Origin: Datisca glomerata
Lineage: Eukaryota; Streptophyta; Magnoliopsida; Cucurbitales; Datiscaceae
Assembly (NCBI GenBank): GCA_003255025.1
Contig: QANY01002872.1
Location: forward strand, 309,738 to 373,737
DNA: 64,000 bases
Direction: 5' to 3'
Part shown: positions 22,564 through 32,894 of the stretch, piece after piece
Layout of the letters: each line of letters starts with the position of its first letter
Position numbering within the stretch: position 1 is the first letter of the stretch
The notes under the pieces: model-generated
Told to the model about the DNA's origin: nothing
What the model saw: the letters and a program-made list of their open reading frames with translations, nothing else
The model's database searches: none
Position numbers and translations under genes: made by a program

Positions 22564-24704
22564 TGTTAGAATCTACAGCGTCGCGCGACGGAGGCATGGC
22601 GGTTTTAAAAACAAATATTTTAAATTTTATCGATTGAAAACAAAAACAATTGTGATGCCACGTTTTCCCAAAAAAACTTTTAAACCTTTTAATGAAAAAC
22701 ACTTTTTCTCGTCGGGTCCATTATATATATAGACACACACACACACATTAAATTAAACACATACATAGATAAGAGTTATACTTCTTGTAGTATTTATCAA
22801 GCGTCCTTGCAAACAATGAACTTGTATTCTCACAAACAACAGACTACAAGATCCATAGCAAAATCTTTTAAGTCAATCCCCAAACATACTAGGACATGTG
22901 TGGACACGTAGAATAAATAAAAGACATTTTTTTATCATTAGATGTACTTAACATATGAGATCTAAAAATTTTGGAGAAATATTATTGTGAGACAAAAATC
23001 TGAAAGAAAATTCAAAAAACTCACAAAGCTTTTTTATTAACCTTTAATCACGCCATTGCACACACTGAGTCCAATAAAATAATATATATCTCTCTATTCT
23101 TGATCAAGGCACATCGGATTTTTAGAGATTTATTAAATAATAAATTAATTACATTTGTGTCATTGTAGTGGGATCCACTGCAATTAAGCCAAAATTTTAG
23201 TGCCACATGGTACTATAGTGTGCAGTTTGGATCAACAGGTACCTCATGGATTTGCTTATTCACGGCACCACTGTAGTGTTGTATGGCACTAGAGTGTCCC
23301 ACATGGCACTACAGCAACTCATGTCAATTTTTGATTAAAAAATCAGAGACTGATGTGTAACAGTGTAGTATGCCACATGGCAATTATCTTACAATATATT
23401 ATTTGTATTAATCGGATAAATATCTTGATATCAGATAATTCAAAATTAACTTATCTGATCTCCCAATGAGTTTTCTTATTTATTAATTAATAGATTAGAT
23501 AAGTCAAATCAAATCATTATCATATAATGATTTAATATTATTTTATTTCATAAAATTACAGTAAATAATAAATACTATTAATTAATTCTTACTTAATTAA
23601 TATCACAAAATTATCTTATAATAATATACTTGGCCCAGAAATTTAATTCCTTATACAAGTTAGTCATTTTCTCATGTCCTAAAATATTCACACCCTGGAC
23701 TGTATAGTACAGAACTGACTGGAGGACCATGGACTCATAATTCTTTGCTCCAATAAACTAGATTATTAATTAAACCTCTTTAACTAAACAATCTCATTTA
23801 TTAATTCTATTGTTACTCTACTACGAATATCGAATTGCACTCGTAGTAATTACAGAACATATTTACAGAGTATTCTCGTGTAGTCCATTGATATAATCAC
23901 TTCATGTAGTTGTGTCCTTCAATTATTGGTTCGTAAATTATAGCTGATCAAAATTATCACTTTATCCTTCTAATTACCTCTTGATCCTTAAGTGCCATTA
24001 ACTCACTAGTGAACGGCTAATTTATAATCGTATTATAAATATTAGCTCAATAACCATTCAGTTCTAGAATTAACGCATAAGAGAACCAATATATGATCCA
24101 TTAGGAAAGCTTGGATTCTAAATCTTGTAAGATCATGTTCCCAGCCATCCATATTACTGAATCTCCAAAATAAAAGTCACTAGTTTGTTTTACAAACAAA
24201 CCTTAACGAGTGAATCAAAAGACGCAGTAGACATACATTGAAGTTCATGATTACTCAAGATTCAGACTAATCTACATATGATCATCAATTTTGATGTGTA
24301 TTAAATCTTTATGATAAACAATAAGTTAATAAAGATATTAATCAACATCGGTCTTGTCCTATATAATAGAACTATATAAAATACATTCACTAAGATATCT
24401 GTCAACATCATTGATCCGGATCTAGATCACATGCATTTAAAATGCTTAGTGAACCGTACTAGCAATCATTCATTAATGATTCTATACTTTAATATGTTGT
24501 GGAATATTTTATTCATTATCTATGATCTTAATACTCTTGTAGTTATACAAGATCATAGTCTCATTAATGAATATGAAATTTTCAAATATTTATATATAAG
24601 TTATTGAACACTAATTTAAAAGAACAATTATAAGAAAAATGAAATTTCATTAATTTTATTTTAAAATTATCTAAACACATGCTTTGAGGGCATTATACCC
24701 AACT
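22564..24704 (-). repeat. full-length LTR at the 5' side of copia C1
   Basis: In plus orientation it begins tgttagaatc after gtaac and ends acccaact before ataac. It aligns with 14548-16590 throughout, for example at the TA/CA microsatellite (22722-22746), the gtagtccattgatataatc block and the end gggcatta. Length is 2141 bp. It is preceded by duplicated flank, so it behaves as a solo LTR beside the element's truncated 5' LTR. Confidence 0.85.
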
Positions 24705-24945
24705 ATAACCCTGACGACCCACTCTCTCCTAATGTACAAAGGACGTTAGAGGGAAAATCATTTTAATGGGAAGCCATGAACTGCCTAAGCACGGGTTCAG
24801 ATCTAACTAAGGGGACATATGGCTTAAAATAGGTTTCTTCCGCCATAACTCAAAGGAATGAAAGAAATCCAGAGATGAAGAAGAAGAAGAGATGGGTGAC
24901 TTACGATACTGATGGAGAAGATCGAAGAATGAATGAAGATAAATG

Positions 24946-24958
24946 CCTTTAAATAGGC
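24946..24958 (-). promoter_or_regulatory. candidate TATA box of the antisense Tat gene
   Basis: On the minus strand this reads CCTATTTAAAGGC, about 100 bp upstream of the ATG at 24846. A CT-rich leader (ctcttcttcttcttc type) lies between. Position and composition fit a plant Pol II core promoter. It lies close to, and opposes, the Tat 3' LTR. Confidence 0.45.
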
Positions 24959-24959
24959 C

Positions 24960-25315
24960 ACGGACTTGAAGTAGAGTTTTGATTCATTTCATAAATGCTG
25001 AAAAGAAGCGATGAATGGACATCTCGAGATACTCGAGTCTGAAAAGATCCATCGAAAAGACATGACTGAAAAGGTGCGATGAAACAGATTGTCGCCACAA
25101 CTTTCGAATGAAGAAATGATAGATGACAAAAGTGGTAGGGGTAGTCTGCGAAAGATGAATTCAAAATTTGTGCCATGTATTTCCAAGGAATATCGAGAAC
25201 GGAAATGGGAAAATGTAATGGCAAAAGGTAATAATCATCACTGACGGAAAGCTACTCAAAAATCACGTTGCCTATTTCCCAGGAACATTTGTAAACAGAA
25301 ATGGGAAGATGTAAC
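24960..25315 (+). repeat. Tat LTR U3, left part (approximate)
   Basis: Upstream LTR sequence of the Tat element, left of the solo LTR. Phrases such as acagaaatgggaagatgtaac recur as imperfect copies at about 25201, 25295 and 27314, suggesting U3 subrepeats. Short minus-strand open frames here are not supported as genes. The LTR start could not be fixed. Confidence 0.4.
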
Positions 25316-27242
25316 TGTTGGGAATGGTTGGTTTTAATATTAATTAAAAATAAGTTTGAACCACGAACAGTTCGTGGATGGAATATCAAATTTTTTTTCA
25401 ATTAACTTATTTAATCGAATTAAATAATTTAAAACCAAACACCACGCGATTATGCATATATGATATTAAACGGAAAGATAATGTTAGAAACAAATTTGCA
25501 CTTACACTTTGTATCAGAGAATTTCTGAACTAGGGAAATTCCTTCGAGCATTCATCATTCTTCAAGCTTCATGATCCGAATCACGTACTTGAACTCCAAG
25601 AACGATTTACTAATTTCATCTACCAACAACCACCCCTTAATTTCAGAAATATATCTCACGAGAATTTTGTGTTGGAATTTGAGTATGAGCTCTCAAAGCG
25701 ATTGAAGGAAAAAAATCGAATATTTTTGCTTTAATACTGTATTTCGACGCCAATCACTAGGGATGAGAGAAAACTATTTTTCTCTGTATTTGATACAAGA
25801 TCTATATCTCTATCTCCCTCTCTCTGCAATCAAATTACTATTAGATATTTATAAATCTAATTTTTGATATTTATAAATATAGTCATATATTCTTAAATTT
25901 TTAAAAATTCACCCTCATATATTCATATTGCTGAAAATCAGTATATCTCCACAGCGTTAGAGTTGCATCAAAATTTATCAATCTAATTGATAGACTTAAT
26001 TGATCATTATCAATTAATTATTTTATTTATTTTTCTTTACTAATTATTATCTAATAATTAGAAAATAATAAATTAATTAATTTCAATACAATTAATCATA
26101 CTTAACTGATTAAGTGACATCACCCATCACATATAGGTGTAGGAAATATGCATTGGCATCAAAACACATTTGATCCAATTTGCTATGTTTCTCTATTTTT
26201 ATTCTTATGAACTATTTCTGAAACATGTTGGACTCACATGAATAAAGTTAAAGATTCAAATATCCGATGAATTTATCTCCATAAATTCCCAACCTATTTA
26301 ATCTTAACATCATATAATGCTGAATCAAATCTTGATTCATGCGTGCTACCTTTTTCTGTTGGTGTAAATAAATCATTTTTATTTTCATGGTCCACAGAAT
26401 ATTTTAACATAATACTCATCGTGAATATCAGTAACAAGAGTGGAATATAAAATTACCATTTTACCCCTCTTGTTATTATTTCCTCAACTCTTTTATTGAC
26501 TGTGAATAAGAAAGACATAATAGTGAATTATCTCGTACAATTTACAAGTTTTAATCAATGACTTGATTTATTGAATACATGGTCAGGTTAATTTATTCAC
26601 ACGCCCATCAATAAAACATAAGGTGATATTGTTGCTTTCGTAATCCAACCACGAATTTTCATATATGTGAATCAAGTAACTCCAAATTAATTGAATTACA
26701 ATCTCAACAGTCGAGGTATTGCCCGCAATTCGAACTCACTCATTTGACATATTAAATATTACAACTAACTAAGTCAAGTTACGTATTCACTTCAGGATTA
26801 AGATAATTATGAAAATACTCTAAAGGTGTAATAATTAGATTTAGAGCTAGGTAAACGGTTTTAGGCTCTAAACTACTTTATTACCAGTCTACTCAGCATG
26901 TTTATAACATGTATAAGTTCGCCGTTTGAGTCTCCACTCTCATGCCCTAAGACAGTTATCTATTGGTTCAACCTAACAGTCATAATCAGATCTGATTGCC
27001 CAATCGATCCTAAGACTACGAATATCGTTCTAACCTTTTTCCAAGAGTTCGTCTGGAGACACCTCTGTTTTCACTCTTTGTTCGTTGATGAAAGTTACAG
27101 GACTTGAGTAATTTAAAAATACATTTTAATTTAAAATAAAACTTTCAATTGATTCATAAAAATTCAATAATACTAATGTCTGAGAAATAACTAAATACAA
27201 GTAAATAATAATTGCACGCTACTTTATGGACATATTCCAAAA
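25316..27242. repeat. solo LTR inside the Tat LTR
   Basis: It begins TGTTGGGAATGG and ends CATATTCCAAAA, an imperfect inverted terminal pair. It is flanked by gtaac (25311-25315) and ataac (27243-27247), a likely 5-bp target duplication. Length is 1927 bp with no coding region. The flanking Tat sequence resumes directly. A small perfect hairpin (ccacgaac/gttcgtgg, 25361-25377) sits near the left end. This is probably a copia-type LTR left by recombination of a full element. Orientation is not certain. Confidence 0.6.
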
Positions 27243-27745
27243 ATAACCCCACTGAAAATAGACAGTCGAGTAGTTACCTGGAAGACTACGTCGCGCATTT
27301 TTAAGGAGTATGTGGTAACAGAAATGGACAACGTAACATCAAAATGAGAGATGATAATCATTACACTTCAACGAATAAGATTTCATTGAGTAAATCGGGG
27401 ATAAACAGTCAAAATCTCACCTTACACGTGTCAAGATCCAGACCGAGTAGTCAATTGATGAATAGATGAAATACATACCGTAATATCAATCAGACGGTTA
27501 CGAAAGGGATCTTCGAAGGGAATATTCTCCGAAGACGTTTATCAATTCCTTGCTACATGCTACGGAATATGAGGATAAATTATTATTTAATTGTAATTTT
27601 TATGTATAAATATGAGCATGTACAACCTTAAAAAAATCAATCGAATACAATGAAGCAAAGTTTTTAAGTTCTTATTCTCTTACTCTCTCTCATTATTACT
27701 TTCATTAGTTGTTCGTAATAGATTCTTTCTTTATCGTAAAAATCA
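27243..27745 (+). repeat. Tat LTR, right part with promoter (approximate)
   Basis: It has a TATA-type box (tgtataaatatgag, about 27602-27615), then aatcaatcgaatacaatg and a CT-rich stretch (ttattctcttactctctctc). This is the usual U3-R-U5 pattern of gypsy LTRs. The right border is uncertain because no second LTR copy lies in the window. Confidence 0.5.
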
Positions 27746-28438
27746 TTTACTTATAGATTTCATGATTTTCTGGATGTGTACAAATATTAGAATCAATTGT
27801 AAACTGTTAAAGTTTTTCGCATAATAGGTAAAATTTAACTTCTGAATGTTTGTAAAAAAAGAAAAAAAAACGTTTATGAATTGATCAAATGTGTTTAGGT
27901 TGACTCTCTCTTCTGTTTTTCTTTGTTTTAGGTTTTTACCTCTCATTACTCATAATTGGATGAAGTATTTTCACAAGGAATTGTTATGGGTAAAGTTGCC
28001 TAATATGGGCCATCAAAGTATTTTCTAATGGTCTAAAATCATACGGTTTCAGAAAAATAAAATAGAAGTGTTACCTGGTAAAAATACTAATTAGAAACCA
28101 AAAGCGTTACACAGTAAAAATACTAATTAAGAAACAAAGCATTTGATTGAAAGGACTAACAAGAGTAAACTGTCTGGGAGTTGGGAGAAAGTGCAATGCA
28201 ATCACATGGAAATCCAGAAGCCTCCGCCATCTTTATTTACCAAACCAAAAGCGATAGTCAATAGTTACCAGTTCCTGAAAATCTCCACACCAGTCCTCAT
28301 GTCCCACCAACACTCAGGTTTGCCGTTTATGACCGTTGGACACCCATTACCATTTCCCCTTATCATTGTCAGCTGCTTTCGTATTTTAAAAAAATTATAT
28401 TTTTTGTACATTTAATTTTACCTTAGTCACACGATCGT
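27746..28438. other. intergenic, nothing identified
   Basis: AT-rich sequence with poly-A tracts near 27855. A 90-residue plus-strand frame at 28143-28415 shows no recognisable motif, and I do not call it. Confidence 0.4.
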
Positions 28439-28906
28439 TAAAGGTGTTCATAATTCAATTCGATCATTTTTTAATAAAAAATTAAATTGAACTGAAATTT
28501 TAGTTTGACAATAGAATCGAACCGAACTGTGAATGTTAAAAAAATTTAATCGAACTGATCCGTACATTTCAGTTCAGTTCGGTATTATTATTTACAAATA
28601 ATTTGTAAATGATATTATTGAAAAAAAATATAAAATCAAATTTTGTTTCAATTCGGTTCGGTTTTATATGAAATTATATATAAAAATATATAGATTAATT
28701 TAACATTTTAGTTCTGTTTTATATAAAAATATATTTATATTTATTTAATATTTCTCAATTCGGTTTGATTTGAAAACAGTCTAAAATTTCGAACTAAACC
28801 GAAACTTCAGTTCAACAATAAAATTGAACCAAATCAAATCAACTGAACCGCTCATTTTCAGTCCAGTTTAACTCGATCAGTTCAGTTTGATTTTGAACAC
28901 CCAAAC
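28439..28906. mobile_element. foldback MITE-like repeat
   Basis: The ends are inverted copies: ggtgttcataattcaattcg on the left, and on the right the complement of gggtgttcaaaatcaaactg. The interior is rich in alternating aattcggttcggt and its complement gaaccgaac, so much of the unit can fold back on itself. It is about 470 bp and non-coding. Plant genomes commonly carry such TTCGGTTCGG-rich foldback repeats. A target duplication was not resolved. Confidence 0.6.
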
Positions 28907-28909
28907 TTA

Positions 28910-29340
28910 TGGTTTGTTATATTAATAGTTAATGTAAAATATTTCCATGGACTCCAATACATGGAGATGGTTATTATCTTAGTTCAAAATTTTGAGCTGG
29001 AACTAGTGCTCTTAATAGTTGGAATGTTTAATCTTAAATTCAGAAATCTCATATTAATTAGTCGTGCAATCCGTTCGTGAGGTGTTTGAGTACTATGATA
29101 AATAGTACACTTGTATGATAAAATCCATTTGACAAAAAAATTAAAATTTTGAAGTTTAAAATATTTAAACAAGTATGTAAGATATTTTCGGTAGAATAAT
29201 AAAATTACAGAAATAGATCAAGGACATTCCTGTCATATTACAAAGAAGGGGAAGAAAACACCACAGAAGCCTTTTTCCATTTCCAGCTGTGCCCAAAACC
29301 ATCTTGTCTCTGTCTCTCACATGGTATCCAGGCCCCATCA
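28910..29340. other. intergenic upstream region of the FLA gene
   Basis: AT-rich, with no gene seen. A 62-residue minus-strand frame at 29172-28984 has no recognisable features. Confidence 0.4.
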
Positions 29341-29345
29341 CTCTA

Positions 29346-29406
29346 CTTAACCATAGTTAACATTTTCACACCATAGTTAACCACAGTACTTAACCCTGGT
29401 TAACTG
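29346..29406 (+). promoter_or_regulatory. repeated TTAACC/GTTAAC motifs in the FLA promoter
   Basis: ccatagttaac occurs at 29351-29361 and again at 29371-29381. It is followed by cttaaccctggttaac. The spacing between the first two is 20 bp, about two helical turns. The GTTAAC/TTAACC cores resemble MYB- or GT-type sites, which is inference. The motifs lie 100-150 bp before the ATG. Confidence 0.4.
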
Positions 29407-29501
29407 GACCACTCAGAGTCCTTTTAACACTCCCACACTCTTCCCACAACCACTCTCTTCCCACACCCACACACCTCTCTCAGCTCCTCACTAAAGACAG
29501 C
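29406..29501 (+). promoter_or_regulatory. CT/CA-rich leader of the FLA gene
   Basis: Repeated cactc/ccacac/cttcccac blocks form a pyrimidine-rich stretch right up to the ATG, a common plant 5' leader or core-promoter pattern. No clear TATA box is visible just upstream, so the start site is unknown. Confidence 0.45.
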
Positions 29502-30779
29502 ATGGGAGCTCGCACCGCCTTCATCTACCTGACTCTGGCCGTGTTCGCCGCCAGCGTCTCCGCCCACAATATCACCGAAATTCTCTCAGGTTTCCCAGAC
29601 TACAGTATTTTCAACAGCTACTTGTCTCAAACGAAGCTGGCCGATGAAATCAACAGCCGCCAGACCATCACTGTCCTGGTCCTGAATAACGATGCAATGT
29701 CTACCCTCACAGCCAAACGCCCCCTCTCCGTCATAAAAAACGAGCTCAGCCTCCACGTCCTCCTCGATTACTACGACCCCACCAAGCTCCACCAGATCTC
29801 CAAGGGCACCACTCTCTCCACCACTCTTTACCAAACTACCGGAAACGCCCCTGGCAATTTGGGCTTCGTCAACATTACGGATCTCCAAGGCGGTAAGGTA
29901 GGATTCGGCTCGGCGGCCCCGGGATCCAAGCTCGACTCCAGCTATACCAAGTCGGTTCACCAAATTCCTTACAATATTTCCATACTTGAGGTCAGCATGC
30001 CGATTATAGCGCCGGGTATATTGACGGCTCCGGCTCCATCAGCTTCGGACCTTAACATAACGGCTTTGCTCGAAAAAGCTGGGTGCAAGACGTTTGCGTC
30101 GTTGATTCTTTCAAACGGTGTGATTAAGACGTTTCAGTCAGCGGTTGAGAAGGGATTAACTATTTTTGCGCCGAACGATGAGGCTTTTAAGGCTCCTGGA
30201 GTACCTGATCTAAGCAAGCTCACCAATGCTGAAGTGATCTCGTTCCTACTCTATCATTCCGTTGCAGGTTATACTCCCATAGGGACGTTGAAGACCACCA
30301 AGGATCCGATCAGCACTTTGGCCACTAACGGAGCTGGAAAGTACGAACTGACGACGACTACTGCGGGTGATTCTGTCACTCTCCACACCGGAGTCGACTC
30401 TTCTAGAATTGCGGACACGGTTCTCGACTCGACTCCTCTAGCCATTTTTACCGTCGATAGCGTGCTTCTCCCGACGGAGTTGTTCGGTAAGCCACCCTCA
30501 CCGGCACCGGCGCCGGAGCCAGTAAGCTCTCCATCGCCGACACCTGGTTTGGCCCCGAGTCCAGGTCCAGCAGCAGAAGCCCCGTCACCTTTGGGTGCAT
30601 CACCCCCTGCGCCTCCTTCGGAGACACCGGAGGGATCACCAGCCGACGCTCCGGCAGCAGAGTCGCAGAACAGCACATCGGACAACGGCAACGCAGCTTT
30701 TCATGTGAAAGCTAGTGCTGTGTCCACGGTTTTCATCGCCATCTCTGCCACTATAATTTCCTCAGTTTTCTTGTCCTAA
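29502..30779 (+). CDS. fasciclin-like arabinogalactan protein (FLA8/FLA10-like)
   Basis: A complete single-exon gene of 425 residues. Residues 1-21 are a signal peptide (cleavage after SVSA). Two FAS1 domains follow at about 24-170 and 187-328, each with its H1 motif ([12 protein letters not shown] at 55-66; [12 protein letters not shown] at 218-229) and a YH-type or YY-type H2 region. Residues 330-388 are rich in Ala-Pro, Ser-Pro and Thr-Pro repeats, the usual sites of arabinogalactan attachment. The C-terminus has small residues near 395-398 and a hydrophobic tail (404-425), a GPI-anchor signal. N-glycosylation sequons are at 23, 124, 158, 185 and 390. Length and layout match two-FAS1 FLAs such as Arabidopsis FLA8 and FLA10. 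These surface proteins act in cell-wall structure and adhesion. The start is the first ATG after a CT-rich leader. The gene is GC-rich against AT-rich flanks. Confidence 0.96.
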   Translation: MGARTAFIYLTLAVFAASVSAHNITEILSGFPDYSIFNSYLSQTKLADEINSRQTITVLVLNNDAMSTLTAKRPLSVIKNELSLHVLLDYYDPTKLHQISKGTTLSTTLYQTTGNAPGNLGFVNITDLQGGKVGFGSAAPGSKLDSSYTKSVHQIPYNISILEVSMPIIAPGILTAPAPSASDLNITALLEKAGCKTFASLILSNGVIKTFQSAVEKGLTIFAPNDEAFKAPGVPDLSKLTNAEVISFLLYHSVAGYTPIGTLKTTKDPISTLATNGAGKYELTTTTAGDSVTLHTGVDSSRIADTVLDSTPLAIFTVDSVLLPTELFGKPPSPAPAPEPVSSPSPTPGLAPSPGPAAEAPSPLGASPPAPPSETPEGSPADAPAAESQNSTSDNGNAAFHVKASAVSTVFIAISATIISSVFLS

Positions 30780-31065
30780 ATCGCAATTTCGCTTTACTTC
30801 TTTTTTTATTGTTTTATCAGTCGGTCCTGGTAGAGACTAAAGTGTTTTTTTGCTTTTAATTTTATTTATTTAATTTCTGATTTTCAAATTTATGGAGGAG
30901 CCGTGAGCGAGTGACTGGTTAAAGAATAGATGGCTGGCTGCGCATTTTAGCAGCGGCGTTAGTGTTCGAGAAATTGAGGACTGTGAAGTTGTTGGTTGTA
31001 CTTTCTTTCTTTTGTTATTTATTTTTACTTTTAAAAGTTTGATTTCTATGTTTTATTAATTTTTT

Positions 31066-31071
31066 AATAAA
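31066..31071 (+). terminator. candidate polyadenylation signal of the FLA gene
   Basis: AATAAA lies 287 bp after the stop codon in a T-rich region, with further T-rich sequence upstream. Plant signals are degenerate, so other sites are possible. Confidence 0.4.
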
Positions 31072-31079
31072 AATGTGAT

Positions 31080-32890
31080 ATTAATAATTAAATTGGAGCA
31101 TAGAAACTGTCGGTGGTGATGGTTGGTAACGTAAAGCGTCTGGGAGACTAAAATTAATTTTTATTAAAAGGTTGGGAGACTAAAATTTGACTGTGAGCCC
31201 ACGTGGAGAAGAAGAATATGTCTACTTTATCACTTTTGAAGTGGGAGTCACTCACTTGGTTCAGAGAGATAGTGGTATTGATGAGATAGACTGATCTTTC
31301 CAGCACTTTGTACGCAGCGAATGGATTTGGTGGCTGTCATTATTATTAACTATAGAACACTAGTATCTATTTCTTCTTGTTGAATAATTTTTTCCTTAAA
31401 TTTTGAAACAACTAATTTAAAAGTCTCCTCGTTACTGTCACATATACTTCACAATTTTATGCATTATCATAGAACTCAGTAAGCTTAAGAATTGTTAAAG
31501 CACATAGTTTGAAATCATACCCATCGATTTTCTACCATTGAGAAACAACACTAGAACGAATAGGTTGATAATCTACCATTACAAGACTGGACTACTTATA
31601 CTACACTTTTCTATTTGCTGCAATGTTGAGTCGATCCAAATCCGTGCACCCATATTAGTCCCGTTACTACTGCTAGTCTCAAATTTGATATTCTCTAATT
31701 AAACGATGAAGCACATGATGTGTAACTTAATTGCATCGCACTGTCTTGATTTATAATATTTTATGTTATTCACAAATTTTATTCATATTGAGGTATAAAA
31801 TGATGTACATCACTATACAAATATAATTAGAGTCAAATAAATTATGCATAGCTAGAAAAAGAAATTTGTTTAGTGTTTCTTAATATTGATTTTATTTCAT
31901 TAAGTTTTAAGAGGCTCTTATAATCTATGTTCAATAAAATAATTAGCTAATAAAATATTAAGTTAAATTGAGATTAATCATTTGTTTTGTCTTTTTATGT
32001 TTTTAATAGTGATACAAATGAGAAAAATCTTTAAAGATGATAGTTTAAACAAAATGATTGGAAAAGTTTTCATGTGGTTTAATACGTTTTATTTTGAGTT
32101 TAAAAATAAGGTAGTTTCAAAGTTACTTTGGGGCGGGGTAGAACAAGAACTCGGTTTTAGTGGGGTCACTGATTCTATTCCTCCTATTTATGTTTACGGT
32201 GTATTTTAGAATGATTTATATCATTCTAATATATATGTATATGCACATATATATGAGATAGAGAGAAATACTAAAAAAAAAACTCTACAATTTTTCATTA
32301 AGTTTACAAATTTTTAATAAACAATGAGCCACAAAACTGAATCACATTTCTAACAATCGGCCACAATTTCAACACAACAGTCAACAGACCAGGAAATTTA
32401 CATCAATTAGTAAAATACATATGTACACAACATATCTCAGTTGGAAAAAATCTCAATAATACATAATATCAACACAACAGACAGAGCAATGAACAAAATA
32501 CACAACAGACAGATGCAATCCATCAGCCAAATAAATCTCAAGAATACAGATCTCATATCTAAATTTGCAACGGACAGAGCAATCAGTAGTCTATACCATA
32601 TTAGAATCAAATAGAAACTCAAATCGCATCTCGAACAAGACAGAAGCTCAATTCACAAGTTCGACAAACAGAGCTAGAGAGAGAGAGAGAGAGGGGAAAT
32701 ACCTCGCAGGCCGTTGGTCATAGCTTAGTCATCGTGCAGCTCCGTAGGTTGTAGCTCAGTCATCGCGCAGCTCATTTATCAGTCATCGGCGTCGTCGGGC
32801 TTGGGATGTGCCGTGACGAAGATGAGATTTTTAGGGGAAATTGACATGGAAAGATCTCTTAGAAAGAACATTCAAACTCATCAATACCAC
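31080..32890. other. intergenic, no gene identified
   Basis: AT-rich. Holds a (GA)n tract at about 32674-32692 and two similar phrases (gtcatagcttagtcatcg and gttgtagctcagtcatcg) at about 32715-32765. The 75-residue plus-strand frame at 31982-32209 matches nothing I recognise. Confidence 0.4.
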
Positions 32891-32894
32891 TATC

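Larger units (their letters stand above)
14548..24704 (-). mobile_element. Ty1/copia retrotransposon C1, reverse orientation, nested in the Tat element
   Basis: On the minus strand the order is LTR, primer site, leader, gag, protease, integrase, RT, RNase H, polypurine tract, LTR. This domain order is diagnostic of Ty1/copia. Flanks are gtaac (14543-14547) and ataac (24705-24709), a 5-bp target duplication with one change. Removing the element and one target copy restores an open frame of the antisense Tat gene across the site. The 5' LTR side is rearranged: a 96-bp LTR fragment, a 336-bp copy of the left flank, then a full LTR. It is the same family as C2 and C3. Lineage within copia was not assigned. 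Confidence 0.9.
12880..24846 (-). pseudogene. spliced antisense gene (aORF) of the Tat element, split by copia C1
   Basis: A gene on the strand opposite to gag-pol. The likely start ATG is at 24846-24844 (MAEETYFKPYVPLVRSEPVL). Exon 1 runs down to 24710, is interrupted by copia C1, and continues in frame from 14547 to 14156 if one target copy is kept. That part includes YYLTPRPSEKKG and LLKGDKGW, resembling the N-terminal domain of gypsy-type putative transposon proteins. Intron 1 (14155-14053) and intron 2 (13510-13419) have GTAAGT donors and TGCAG acceptors. Exon 3 encodes a coiled-coil-like charged stretch (IDGLLVEIEQLRKIEVELWK) and a tail to about 12890. A TAA in exon 1, a TAG at 13170-13168 and frame breaks make it a pseudogene. 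Function is unknown; antisense extra ORFs are known in Tat elements. Confidence 0.75.
6950..27745 (+). mobile_element. Tat-lineage Ty3/gypsy retrotransposon, split by later insertions
   Basis: The order is gag, protease, RT, RNase H, a second RNase H, integrase, tandem repeats, an antisense gene and LTR. The second RNase H (LFVNGASNNKG, NNEAEYEALIVGL) and the antisense gene between pol and the 3' LTR are lineage traits of Tat elements such as Retand, Grande and Ogre relatives (established knowledge). The copy exists as three pieces: about 6950-14547, 24705-25315 and 27243 to about 27745. A reverse copia element and a solo LTR separate them. The start of gag and the 5' LTR are missing at the junction with the Athila-like element. 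All frames are broken. Confidence 0.8.

Noticed and set aside
28143..28415. A 90-residue plus-strand frame upstream of the FLA gene
   Set aside because: No recognisable domain, AT-rich ends and no splice or promoter support.
29586..30691. Long minus-strand reading frames opposite the FLA gene
   Set aside because: They are shadows of the GC-rich, codon-biased sense gene, with low-complexity Gly/Ala/Val-rich translations and no domains.
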